Positions 36,724 through 44,636 of a stretch of DNA of 64,000 bases are shown here, piece by piece (position 1 is the first letter of the stretch; every line of letters begins with the position of its first letter). Origin of the DNA: UBA6183 sp943372215 (GTDB lineage Bacteria; Bacteroidota; Bacteroidia; UKL13-3); contig CALRXU020000004.1 in the NCBI GenBank assembly GCA_943372215.1, forward strand, positions 1-64,000. Reading direction: 5' to 3'. The notes under the pieces were generated by a model. That model was not told the origin of the DNA, ran no database searches, and worked only from the letters and a program-made list of their open reading frames with translations. Both the position numbers and the translations under genes were made by a program.

Positions 36724-37458
36724 ATGAAACCAATCAAGCTGTTTTGTATTGCCGCTTTGTTTTTGTTAGCCGCTTGCTCAACACCCTATCAGGTAAGTAA
36801 AACGCAGGTAACCAACATTCGTGTTCAAGCTGATAGTTTGCACCTGTATGATACGGCTTTGGCCAACATCATAACTCCTTATAAAATACAGTTGGAGGCA
36901 CAAATGAATGAGGTAATTGGTACTGCCGAACAAACATTAACCAAGGATTTGCCAGATGGTTGTTTGGGTAATATGGTGGCCGATGCATGCCTAGATTACG
37001 CACGCAAAGCGTACCAAAAACAAGTTGATTTTTGTGTATTAAACAATGGCGGAATACGTATACCAACCATTCAACAAGGAAATATACAAGTCGGGAAAAT
37101 ATACGAACTCATGCCTTTTGATAATATGATTGAGGTGGTTGAAATAAGCGGTGAAAAGTGCCTGGAATTGTTTGTGTGGATTGCTAAAAACAAAGGTGTT
37201 CCGGTAAGTGGTGTACAACTTACACTTAATAAGGATGTTGCCGAACAAATCTATGTTCAAGGTAAACCATTTGATGTAACTAGAAACTACACAATTGCCA
37301 CTACCGATTTTTTAACCAATGGGGGAGATGGCTTAACCATGCTTGCTGCTGGTAAGCGTTTTGCAACAAACTACAAACTGCGAGATGCCATTATCAATTA
37401 TGTTAAAGTAAATCAAACAATTAAAGCCAATAACAATGGACGCATCAAACAAAATTAA
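36724..37458 (+). CDS. 5'-nucleotidase C-terminal domain lipoprotein
   Basis: A 244-residue lipoprotein (lipobox LAAC, Cys near 18) consisting only of the substrate-binding C-terminal half of UshA-like 5'-nucleotidases. Motifs: DGCLGNMVADACLDYARK, CVLNNGGIRIPTIQQGNIQVGKIYELMPFDNM, and NYTIATTDFLTNGGDGLTML, where the Phe and Gly residues normally stack the nucleoside base. The metal-bearing half is encoded by the next gene, which overlaps this one by 23 bases. The two products presumably work as a complex in the periplasm or at the cell surface. Confidence 0.88.
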   Translation: MKPIKLFCIAALFLLAACSTPYQVSKTQVTNIRVQADSLHLYDTALANIITPYKIQLEAQMNEVIGTAEQTLTKDLPDGCLGNMVADACLDYARKAYQKQVDFCVLNNGGIRIPTIQQGNIQVGKIYELMPFDNMIEVVEISGEKCLELFVWIAKNKGVPVSGVQLTLNKDVAEQIYVQGKPFDVTRNYTIATTDFLTNGGDGLTMLAAGKRFATNYKLRDAIINYVKVNQTIKANNNGRIKQN

Positions 37459-38386
37459 TAGAAGAAATTTTATTAAAACTGGGGCGACAATGGGAGCATT
37501 GGCCTTATTTAATCAGTTCCCTTTAGAAGCACTTGCTAAAAGGAAACTAGTAAAAGTAAGCATCTTGCACACCAATGATTGGCACAGCCGCATTGAAGCT
37601 TTTCCTAAAGATGGGGGCAAGTTTGCAGGTATTGGAGGAGCAGCTACTCGGGCAGCCTTAATTAAAAAGATAAGAAAAGAAGAAGAGCAAGTGCTGTTAC
37701 TCGATGCAGGCGATATTTTTCAAGGTACGCCTTACTTTAATTTTTTTGGAGGCGAGCTGGAATACAAACTAATGAGTGCAATGGGGTATGATGCAGCAAC
37801 CTTGGGCAATCACGATTTTGACAATGGTATCGAGGGCATAACTAAACAGTTGAAACATGCCACGTTCGGTTTCATCAATTGCAACTACGATTTTACAGCA
37901 TCTCCATTGGAAAAAGTGGTTAAACCCTACCAAATTTTCGAAAAAGGCGGTGTGAAAATAGGGGTTATTGGTGTGGGGATAGACTTAAACGGGTTGGTGC
38001 CTAATCAGCTATTTGGAGGGATTAAATATCGAGATCCAGTTTCGTTGGCTGACAATCTTGCAAGAGAACTCAAGGCGCAAAAAAAATGTGATGCAGTAAT
38101 CTGCTTATCACATCTTGGATTTGAGTATAATTCAGACAAAATCAGCGATAAAAAATTAGCGGAAAAAACAACCTATATTGATGTGATTATTGGCGGACAC
38201 ACCCATACATTTTTGCCCCAACCTGTAGTGATAAAAAATATCGCTAATAAAGACGTGATAGTTAATCAAGTAGGCTGGGCAGGGTTGCAATTGGGTAAAA
38301 TTGATTTATTTTTTGATTCCTCTGGAATGCTTGTAAATAAAGGGATTGGCTCAAATTTGTACATTTCGGAAAATAGCTGTTCATAA
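37436..38386 (+). CDS. 5'-nucleotidase metallophosphoesterase domain protein with Tat signal
   Basis: A 316-residue protein with the catalytic half of a 5'-nucleotidase. The metal ligands are in HTNDWHSR (DxH), DAGDIFQG, GNHDFDNG, LSHLG and GGHTHTF, the full set for a dinuclear centre. A twin-arginine signal (NRRNFIKTG at residues 6-14, followed by a hydrophobic stretch) suggests export in folded form, while the partner is Sec/lipobox exported. The ATG at 37436 lies inside the previous gene. In UshA-type enzymes this half comes first in a single chain; here it comes second, as a separate gene. Confidence 0.9.
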   Translation: MDASNKINRRNFIKTGATMGALALFNQFPLEALAKRKLVKVSILHTNDWHSRIEAFPKDGGKFAGIGGAATRAALIKKIRKEEEQVLLLDAGDIFQGTPYFNFFGGELEYKLMSAMGYDAATLGNHDFDNGIEGITKQLKHATFGFINCNYDFTASPLEKVVKPYQIFEKGGVKIGVIGVGIDLNGLVPNQLFGGIKYRDPVSLADNLARELKAQKKCDAVICLSHLGFEYNSDKISDKKLAEKTTYIDVIIGGHTHTFLPQPVVIKNIANKDVIVNQVGWAGLQLGKIDLFFDSSGMLVNKGIGSNLYISENSCS

Positions 38387-38553
38387 ATGTTGATACATTT
38401 CCAGTTTTGGAAGTTTATGAAGAAGTTATCAAGATGAAATCAAACTTTTTTAACGAGATTAAAAAAATATAATCTCCGTAAAAAAACAACAAACACAAAC
38501 AGTTACAACGGAACTGGATTTTCCTAATAAAATATTGCGTAAAAAAAATTTTT

Positions 38554-38582
38554 TTATTCACAATAAATAATCCATTTTCACA
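38554..38582 (+). promoter_or_regulatory. Two DnaA-box-like sites before dnaA
   Basis: TTATTCACA at 38554-38562 fits the DnaA consensus TTWTNCACA at all nine positions, and ATTTTCACA at 38574-38582 fits at eight. They are exactly 20 bases apart, in the same direction, in a very A+T-rich leader ending 20 bases before the dnaA ATG. They may serve autoregulation by DnaA. There are too few boxes here to call an origin. Confidence 0.5.
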
Positions 38583-38602
38583 TCCGAAAAGAGTATTGAA
38601 AT

Positions 38603-40039
38603 ATGATTGATAAAACTGCAGATAGTGTTTGGAGTAACTGTTTAAAATTGATTCAGGACAATGTTTCACCCCAAAGTTTTAAAACTTGGTTTGAGCCGAT
38701 AAAACCCGTAAAATTAGATAATAAGATTCTTACCATTCAAGTGCCTAGCCAATTTTTCTACGAATGGTTAGAGGAGCATTATGTAAGCTTGTTGAAAAAA
38801 ACATTAAAACAAGAATTAGGTCCGGGCTCACGTTTGGAGTACAACATCATTGTAGAGAATACCAGTAATAATTCAAATCCTTACGTAGTAAATATACCAG
38901 GTAGCAATAATGCCAAATCTGATACCCAAAATGTGGGTATGCCGCTTAATCTAAGCAGCAACATCAGAAACCCTTTTATTATCCCTGGTCTTAAAAAGGT
39001 TAATATAGACAGTAACTTAAATCCCAACCAAAACTTTGATACTTTTATAGAAGGTGATTGCAACCGTTTAGCACGTTCTGCTGGATTTGCAGTAGCCAAT
39101 AAACCAGGTGGCACATCCTTTAATCCGTTAATGATTTTTAGCGAAACAGGTTTAGGTAAAACACACCTTGTACAGGCTATTGGTAACATGATTAAGCAAA
39201 ACAGCAAAAATAAAGTAGTGTTGTATGTGCCAGTTGAAAAATTTACCAACCAGTTTGTTGAAGCAGTAAGAAACAATAGCAATCAGGACTTCTTAAACTT
39301 TTACCAGAACATTGATGTGTTAATTGTTGATGATGTTCAGTTTTTAGAGAACAAACAAAAAACACAAGAAATATTTTTCACCATCTTTAACCACCTGCAC
39401 CAACAAGGCAAACAAATTATACTTACCAGCGATAGAGCTCCAAAAGACTTGAAAGGAATGGACGAGCGTTTATTATCACGTTTTAAATGGGGCTTGTCAT
39501 GCGATTTGCAACAACCTGATTTTGAAACAAGGTTAGCCATACTTGAACACAACATGTACAATGATGGAATTACCTTAAGCCGTGATGTGGTGGAGTATGT
39601 AGCTCATAACATCAATAACAACATCCGTGAGCTGCGTGGTGCATTGGTTTCCTTATTGGCTCAAGCCTCATTAAACCGCAAAGAAGTTACTCTTGAGTTG
39701 GCCAAGCAAATACTTAAAAACTTTGTTAAAAACTCTTCAAGAGAAATTTCAATTGAGTTTATCCAAAAATTGGTTTGCGATTATTTTAGCATACCAGTTG
39801 ATTTGGTGAAATCAAAAACACGTAAACGCGAAATTGTACAAGCTCGTCAAATCAGCATGTTTTACGCAAAAGATTTAACCAAGGCATCACTTAAAACCAT
39901 TGGTATGCATTTTGGCGGAAGAGATCACTCCACTGTAATCCATGCTTGCCAAACAGTTAATGATTTGATTGAGACAGACAAGAAGTTTAAATCAGATATT
40001 GAAGAGATAGGAAAACGCATTAAAATTAATTTGGTGTAA
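38603..40039 (+). CDS. dnaA: Chromosomal replication initiator DnaA
   Basis: A 478-residue replication initiator. Domain I (about 1-85) begins SVWSNCLKLIQDNVSPQSFKTWFEPI. A low-complexity domain II (about 90-140, rich in N and S) links it to the AAA+ domain III, with Walker A SETGLGKTHL, Walker B VLIVDDVQFLENK and the LLSRFKWGL segment. Domain IV ends with the DnaA signature GGRDHSTVIHACQTV, which reads DnaA boxes. Length and order are normal. No dnaN or recF follows, in line with many Bacteroidota. Confidence 0.97.
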   Translation: MIDKTADSVWSNCLKLIQDNVSPQSFKTWFEPIKPVKLDNKILTIQVPSQFFYEWLEEHYVSLLKKTLKQELGPGSRLEYNIIVENTSNNSNPYVVNIPGSNNAKSDTQNVGMPLNLSSNIRNPFIIPGLKKVNIDSNLNPNQNFDTFIEGDCNRLARSAGFAVANKPGGTSFNPLMIFSETGLGKTHLVQAIGNMIKQNSKNKVVLYVPVEKFTNQFVEAVRNNSNQDFLNFYQNIDVLIVDDVQFLENKQKTQEIFFTIFNHLHQQGKQIILTSDRAPKDLKGMDERLLSRFKWGLSCDLQQPDFETRLAILEHNMYNDGITLSRDVVEYVAHNINNNIRELRGALVSLLAQASLNRKEVTLELAKQILKNFVKNSSREISIEFIQKLVCDYFSIPVDLVKSKTRKREIVQARQISMFYAKDLTKASLKTIGMHFGGRDHSTVIHACQTVNDLIETDKKFKSDIEEIGKRIKINLV

Positions 40040-40053
40040 GAAACACCAACCAT

Positions 40054-40086
40054 AAAAAAAGCCACTTCTACAAAGTGGCTTTTTTT
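40054..40086. terminator. Bidirectional terminator between dnaA and the trans-sulfuration gene
   Basis: AAGCCACTT, loop CTACA, AAGTGGCTT, with seven A before and a T-run after. It serves the two convergent genes. Confidence 0.88.
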
Positions 40087-40103
40087 ATGGAATATATACT
40101 CAA

Positions 40104-41264
40104 CTATCCAAGCGCTTGCTTTAAATCAGCCAACAAATCCGGCAACTCCTCAACGCCAATACTCAATCGCAATAAATTATCAACCACACCAGCAGCTTCC
40201 CTTTCTTGTTTTGGAATACTCGCATGGGTCATGGTTGCTGGATGATTGATTAAGCTTTCAACCCCGCCTAAGCTTTCAGCAAGTGTAAACACCTTAAAAG
40301 AAGAAGCGAATTTAAACGTAGCTTCCAAATCAGCATCTTTAAGTACAATAGAAATCATACCGCCAAAATCACGCATTTGTTTTTTAGCAATATCATGGTT
40401 AGGATGGTCAGTAAATCCAGGCCAATACACTTTTTCTATTTTAGGATGATTACGCAAAAAGTGTGCAATTTCTCGTCCATTTTCGCAATGAGCCTTCATG
40501 CGCAGGTGCAATGTTTTAAGGCCCCTTAACACCAAAAAAGAATCTTGGGGTCCTGGTGTAGCACCACAGCTGTTATGAATAAAAGCCAATTGCTCATGCA
40601 ACGTATCATCATTCATTACCAAAGCACCCATTACCACATCACTGTGTCCGCCCAAATACTTGGTAACACTGTGCATCACCACGTCAGCTCCCAAGTCTAA
40701 GGGGTTCTGTAAATAAGGTGAAGCAAACGTATTATCAATACCCAATATTAAACCATGCTTTTTAGTAATGGCGGCACAAGCTGCAATATCAACAATTTGC
40801 ATGGTCGGGTTGGTTGGTGTCTCCACCCAAACCAATTTGGTATTTTTATTGATGTAATTGCTAATGTTGTTGGCATCTGTTAAATCAATAAAATGAAACT
40901 TAATTCCATAATTGGCAAACACCTTCACAAACATGCGGTAAGTGCCACCATACAAATCATTGCCGGTAATCACTTCATCACCTGGGCGCAGCAATTTAAT
41001 CACCGCATCAGTAGCTCCCATGCCACTACTAAAACACAACCCATGTTTTGCATTTTCCAATGCAGCCAAACATTTTTCCAAAGCACTGCGCGTTGGGTTT
41101 TTGCCACGGGCATAGGCATACCCCTTATGTTTTCCGGGGCTTTCCTGCGCATAGGTGCTGGTTTGGTAAATTGGAGTCATTACTGCTCCGGTGGTTGGGT
41201 CTGGTTCCTGACCAGCATGTATGGCTTTGGTGCCAAAACCTACTTCAGATGGATTTAATTTCAT
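40104..41264 (-). CDS. Cystathionine gamma-synthase/lyase family PLP enzyme
   Basis: A 386-residue fold-type I PLP enzyme of the trans-sulfuration family (MetB/MetC/CGL). Seen are TPIYQTSTYAQESPGKHKGYAYARGKNPTR, the cofactor contact SSGMGATDAV, VWVETPTNPTMQIVDIAA and the Schiff-base Lys in HSVTKYLGGHSDVVMGA (near residue 205). The family works on cysteine, homocysteine and cystathionine; gamma-synthase and gamma-lyase cannot be told apart with confidence. The ATG at 41264 (MKLNPSEVGFGTKAIHAG) is chosen; a TTG five codons upstream is less likely. No met or cys neighbours. Confidence 0.92.
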   Translation of the reverse strand: MKLNPSEVGFGTKAIHAGQEPDPTTGAVMTPIYQTSTYAQESPGKHKGYAYARGKNPTRSALEKCLAALENAKHGLCFSSGMGATDAVIKLLRPGDEVITGNDLYGGTYRMFVKVFANYGIKFHFIDLTDANNISNYINKNTKLVWVETPTNPTMQIVDIAACAAITKKHGLILGIDNTFASPYLQNPLDLGADVVMHSVTKYLGGHSDVVMGALVMNDDTLHEQLAFIHNSCGATPGPQDSFLVLRGLKTLHLRMKAHCENGREIAHFLRNHPKIEKVYWPGFTDHPNHDIAKKQMRDFGGMISIVLKDADLEATFKFASSFKVFTLAESLGGVESLINHPATMTHASIPKQEREAAGVVDNLLRLSIGVEELPDLLADLKQALG

Positions 41265-41369
41265 GAAATCAAAAATCAATTAATGCGCAAACTTAAGCCT
41301 TTCTGCGGTATTTAAGATAAAGCAAGTTGCAGGTAGGTGAGATTACCCATAAAAGCAATAGTAAGTAAC

Positions 41370-42491
41370 TTAATACTTAATCACCTTAAAGTTGCCAAGT
41401 AAATTTCCACTCTTTTCATACAAGGTAAGTAGATAACATCCTGCGGCAAGGTGATCTGTTTTTATGGCAAAAGCGTTCCCAGTGTGCGCTTGCTTCATTA
41501 ATAACTTTCCGGTTAAATCATAAATGAGTACCTCAAAGTTATCTTCCACTAAAGCCCCTTTTACCAATAAATCCAATTGGTTTCCAAATGGATTGGTATA
41601 GATAATTTGGTTGTTTTCTTCACCAAATACGATACTCCTAATGCCGTGGTTGTTAATTAAGCCATCTTGTTCCACAGATTGGAGTTGATAATAAATTGGG
41701 CGTTTATGGTTGAGCTTGGAAATTTTATCGGTGTAGGCGTATGAAACCACATTCATGCTATTTATTGCAGTTGCTTCGGTAATCTTCTCCCAATGGCTAC
41801 CATCAAAACTTCTGGCCAAAATGAAACGATTAAGGTTTGAACTGGCAGCGGTGCTCCATTCTATCCATGCAGATTGATTATCCGGTTGTGGCACCGCATT
41901 AAAGTTAAGCAAACGAATAGGGAGAGGACTAAACAATTGCTGGCATGACTGATGATACCCTGCACCTGCACCAAATCCATAAATGCTGTTATTATTGCCA
42001 GTGGATTGCTGTAGTTGTTGAAAGCATTGTGTAGCTGCTCCTGCACCGATACCAAAGCCAAAAAAGCTTAGAAAGGGTTGTTGGCTTTCGTAACACATTA
42101 CATGATTTCCTGAAGCATTGCCAAAGCCAAATATGTTTCCTTCGTTTAAGCTATTCTGCTGAAAACAGGCCATTATGCTTCCGGAAGAAGGGCCAAATCC
42201 GAAAATATTGAACACATTGCTAAACTGCGAATAGGTTTCAGAAGTGGCTCCAGAACCATTTCCAAATCCAAAAATATTCATTGAGGAAGAAAACTGGCTG
42301 TAAGTATTAAATGCACTACCAGAAGCATCACCAAAACCAAATATATTGCTACTATTACCGCCTTGTTGTGCAAAAGTAGTTTGGGTATAGCCGCTGGCAC
42401 TACCGAAGCCAAATATGGCATTGTTTTGCGCACGCAACTGAAATACGTTAGCACAAAATGATATTATGCAAAGTAGAATAAGCCGATACAT
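41370..42491 (-). CDS. Secreted FGFG-repeat protein with T9SS sorting domain
   Basis: A 373-residue protein with a signal peptide (residues 1-21, ending LRAQ). Residues 26-190 hold seven tandem repeats of 23-27 residues, each opening with IFGFGxxSG or a close variant (starts at 26, 50, 73, 96, 120, 143 and 170). Ten to fourteen residues after each start comes a T-[FY] or C-[FYQ] pair: repeats 1-3 carry Thr, repeats 4-7 carry Cys (109, 133, 156, 183). Residues about 190-295 are an Fn3-like domain (LPIRLLNFNAVPQPDNQSAWIEWSTA) and the last 75 residues a T9SS type A sorting domain. The repeat family was not recognised. It lies 20 bases downstream of the SUMF1-fold gene, likely the same operon. 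Confidence 0.82.
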   Translation of the reverse strand: MYRLILLCIISFCANVFQLRAQNNAIFGFGSASGYTQTTFAQQGGNSSNIFGFGDASGSAFNTYSQFSSSMNIFGFGNGSGATSETYSQFSNVFNIFGFGPSSGSIMACFQQNSLNEGNIFGFGNASGNHVMCYESQQPFLSFFGFGIGAGAATQCFQQLQQSTGNNNSIYGFGAGAGYHQSCQQLFSPLPIRLLNFNAVPQPDNQSAWIEWSTAASSNLNRFILARSFDGSHWEKITEATAINSMNVVSYAYTDKISKLNHKRPIYYQLQSVEQDGLINNHGIRSIVFGEENNQIIYTNPFGNQLDLLVKGALVEDNFEVLIYDLTGKLLMKQAHTGNAFAIKTDHLAAGCYLLTLYEKSGNLLGNFKVIKY

Positions 42492-42511
42492 GGTGGTAAA
42501 TGCAGATTTCC

Positions 42512-43960
42512 TTAAAATGAACGGACACCACGAAACCCGGAAGTGCTTTGGCGCACTGAACCAATGCCATTGCTATAATACCTATTTGAAATAGAAGAAA
42601 AGCGAGCTACATTGTTGTTAAAGCTGCCGCCTTTAAGTCCATATGCAGCGGTATTGGCTGACCAGTTGGCAACATTAGCAGCGCCCGTTGCATCTAAACT
42701 TCCATCCCCATTCGACCCGTTGAAAGAGCGGCCCGATGAATTACCAATGGTAATGACAAGTTCAAATAAATTTCCTGTCATGTCCCTTATCCCATAATAA
42801 GTTGAACCTGTTGACTCCCTTGTTCCAGGAGAAGATCCCGTAGCCCATCCGCAGCGTAGAGGTCCAAAAGAAGATGATTGCCCATAATTGCAGTTGGCTA
42901 TTGATCCTGATGATGTTTCGCTCGCAGTGCCGTCATTAATTAAAGAAGATATTGGATTTAATGTTGTAGTACCCCATGCATATTCACCTATTGCAGGAAA
43001 AGCAGTTCCTCTACAAGCTTTTTCATACTCCAACTCTGTCATTGGCCTAAGCCCAGCCCAATCAGCATAGGCCAAAGCATCCATATAGCTGATGTGGTTA
43101 CAGGCCCTGTGAGGTGCAGATGCGGTATAGTTTGGCCACGATCCTCCAATAGTATGTCTGTTAAACCCATTCGAGTTTGGAAAACGTTGGGAGGCCTGAA
43201 TGCTATTTAGTTTGTTTAAGAAATCGGCATATTGACCCTGTGAAACCTCATACTTCATGCAATAAAATGCATTAAATCCTTTTGGGAAACTGGCGGGTAA
43301 AGTTTGTGTTGCCGAAGAATTAAAATCATCAGGTGCCCCACCACTGGTTGTGCCAGTAATACCAAGATTGTTGGTGCCAGATCCACCAAGGGTTAAGGCT
43401 CCTTCGTTGGTAACTTGGAAGGGTAATCCGATACTGCTTGGGGCTTGTTTAAAGTTACCATCAGCCGTAGGGTTGCCATCTCCTAAATAAAAAGAGCTTT
43501 GTGGAACAAAAACCATTTCAATAGCAAATACGCAAATATCCACACTATCATTATCTTGAAGCCCGTCTGCACCGTAATTCCACCTAAGATTAATATTGGT
43601 ATAATTTACATTTTGTAACGTTATGGGGTTGCTTGCTCTGATAAAAACACCTCTTCCGTCAGTTGTACTATCGATTTTACAAGTTGAAGGGCCAGTATGT
43701 CCAGTTAAATCAAGCGTTGCATGATTCCACAATGATTGACCTTTAATGCGATATTTTGCAAATACCCAAATGGCATCCCAGTTGCTCTCTAAAGTATTTG
43801 TGCGCCAAGAGTTTTCCCAAGAAGCATCAAGTTTAATCATGGTTGTATTGGCAGTGGTGTTTTGGTTAAGTAAACTCACATTGCTAATCTGGACATTGTT
43901 GGCATACACAAAACATCCGACATAAATAAATAAATAAGTTAAAAGAGATTTCAATTTCAT
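42512..43960 (-). CDS. Secreted SUMF1/FGE-fold protein
   Basis: A 482-residue exported protein (signal peptide 1-20, ending FVYAN). Residues about 22-165 are a beta-rich domain of the kind that precedes SUMF1 domains in Bacteroidota, with FVPQSSFYLGDG entering the SUMF1 (formylglycine-generating enzyme-like) fold. That fold continues with YCMKYEVSQGQYADFLN, HRACNHISYMDALAYADWAGLRPMTELEYEKACRG, GIRDMTGNLFELV and GLKGGSFNNN to the terminal GFRGVRSF. The last part, where true FGE enzymes carry two catalytic Cys, has no Cys, so oxidation of sulfatases is unlikely. It may be structural, like GldJ/GldK, or ligand-binding. No T9SS domain was seen. Confidence 0.85.
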   Translation of the reverse strand: MKLKSLLTYLFIYVGCFVYANNVQISNVSLLNQNTTANTTMIKLDASWENSWRTNTLESNWDAIWVFAKYRIKGQSLWNHATLDLTGHTGPSTCKIDSTTDGRGVFIRASNPITLQNVNYTNINLRWNYGADGLQDNDSVDICVFAIEMVFVPQSSFYLGDGNPTADGNFKQAPSSIGLPFQVTNEGALTLGGSGTNNLGITGTTSGGAPDDFNSSATQTLPASFPKGFNAFYCMKYEVSQGQYADFLNKLNSIQASQRFPNSNGFNRHTIGGSWPNYTASAPHRACNHISYMDALAYADWAGLRPMTELEYEKACRGTAFPAIGEYAWGTTTLNPISSLINDGTASETSSGSIANCNYGQSSSFGPLRCGWATGSSPGTRESTGSTYYGIRDMTGNLFELVITIGNSSGRSFNGSNGDGSLDATGAANVANWSANTAAYGLKGGSFNNNVARFSSISNRYYSNGIGSVRQSTSGFRGVRSF

Positions 43961-44119
43961 GGTTTAATAAATAGGGCCCAAATATATTAACAATTGAGAG
44001 AATGGAGAAATGAATGCGCTATTTTTTTTAACAAAACTGATGCATAATATTTTTTGAAACTTAAATTGACTACTACAATAAAAACTGTTAATTTGTAGCT
44101 GTACTTTAAAGTTGATAAT

Positions 44120-44485
44120 ATGCAAACTCAGTTCATAAAAAAGATGAGCAAAGTGGAAGCTGGTTTCCACCTCCTAATGATTATTTCCCTTGTTGATGGA
44201 ATGATACAACAATCTGAAAGTGATGTAATATTAGATTTTTTAAATGATCATTTTGATGGAGAGTTAAACCTGATTAAAGAACAGGCTTTTTTACGTGCAT
44301 TGCCTGAAAGTGAAAGGGAAAAACACTTTGTAGAAACTGCCGAGCATTTTTTTACCATTAGCAATGAAGATGAACGCCATACCTTAACACGTTTTGCGAT
44401 GGAAGTTGCTATGGCTGATGATGATATGCAAGTGCATGAGAACAAGTATATTAATAAGTTGTACGACTGCTGGGCTATTGATTAG
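44120..44485 (+). CDS. TerB-like helical protein
   Basis: A 121-residue, all-helical cytosolic protein with the TerB fold pattern: LLMIISLVDGMIQQSESDVILDFL near the start and FAMEVAMADDDMQVHENKYINKLYD near the end, the two acidic DG/DD helix-caps that bind a metal in TerB proteins. Related single-domain proteins are widespread and mostly uncharacterised; tellurite resistance should not be inferred. An internal ATG at 44144 (MSKVEAGF) is an alternative start. It is followed by its own terminator. Confidence 0.78.
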   Translation: MQTQFIKKMSKVEAGFHLLMIISLVDGMIQQSESDVILDFLNDHFDGELNLIKEQAFLRALPESEREKHFVETAEHFFTISNEDERHTLTRFAMEVAMADDDMQVHENKYINKLYDCWAID

Positions 44486-44514
44486 CCCAACGTTACGTAA
44501 ACATAATATGATTT

Positions 44515-44542
44515 AAGCCGCTGAAAAACAGTGGCTTTTTTT
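44515..44542 (+). terminator. Rho-independent terminator after the TerB-like gene
   Basis: AAGCCGCTG, loop AAAAA, CAGTGGCTT with one G-T pair, followed by a T-run. Confidence 0.8.
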
Positions 44543-44582
44543 ATGCTTTTCAAATCCTGATAAATATCATCGCTATTCTTAT

Positions 44583-44611
44583 TTAGACTAAATCTAATTA
44601 GAATAGATTTG
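44583..44611 (+). promoter_or_regulatory. Promoter of the FecA-like receptor with overlapping palindromic operator
   Basis: The -7 element TAGATTTG (44604-44611) is an exact TAnnTTTG match, 25 bases before the ATG. Directly upstream are TTAGA-CTAAA-TCTAA (44583-44597) and, sharing its right arm, the perfect palindrome TCTAATTAGA (44593-44602). The alternation of TTAGA and TCTAA arms fills the core promoter, like iron- or manganese-regulator sites in other bacteria. Which regulator binds is unknown. Confidence 0.6.
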
Positions 44612-44636
44612 CCACAGATAAAATCAGACAAATGAT

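Noticed and set aside
38387..38602. Chromosomal replication origin
   Set aside because: Only two DnaA-box-like sites are present in 216 bases, and no cluster or unwinding-element trio was recognised; GC skew could not be computed.
42512..43960. Active formylglycine-generating enzyme
   Set aside because: The SUMF1 fold is clear, but the C-terminal region has no cysteine where the catalytic pair should be, and no sulfatase gene is nearby.
44120..44485. Tellurite resistance gene
   Set aside because: The TerB-like fold alone is widespread in unrelated roles, and no terC, terD or terZ genes are present.
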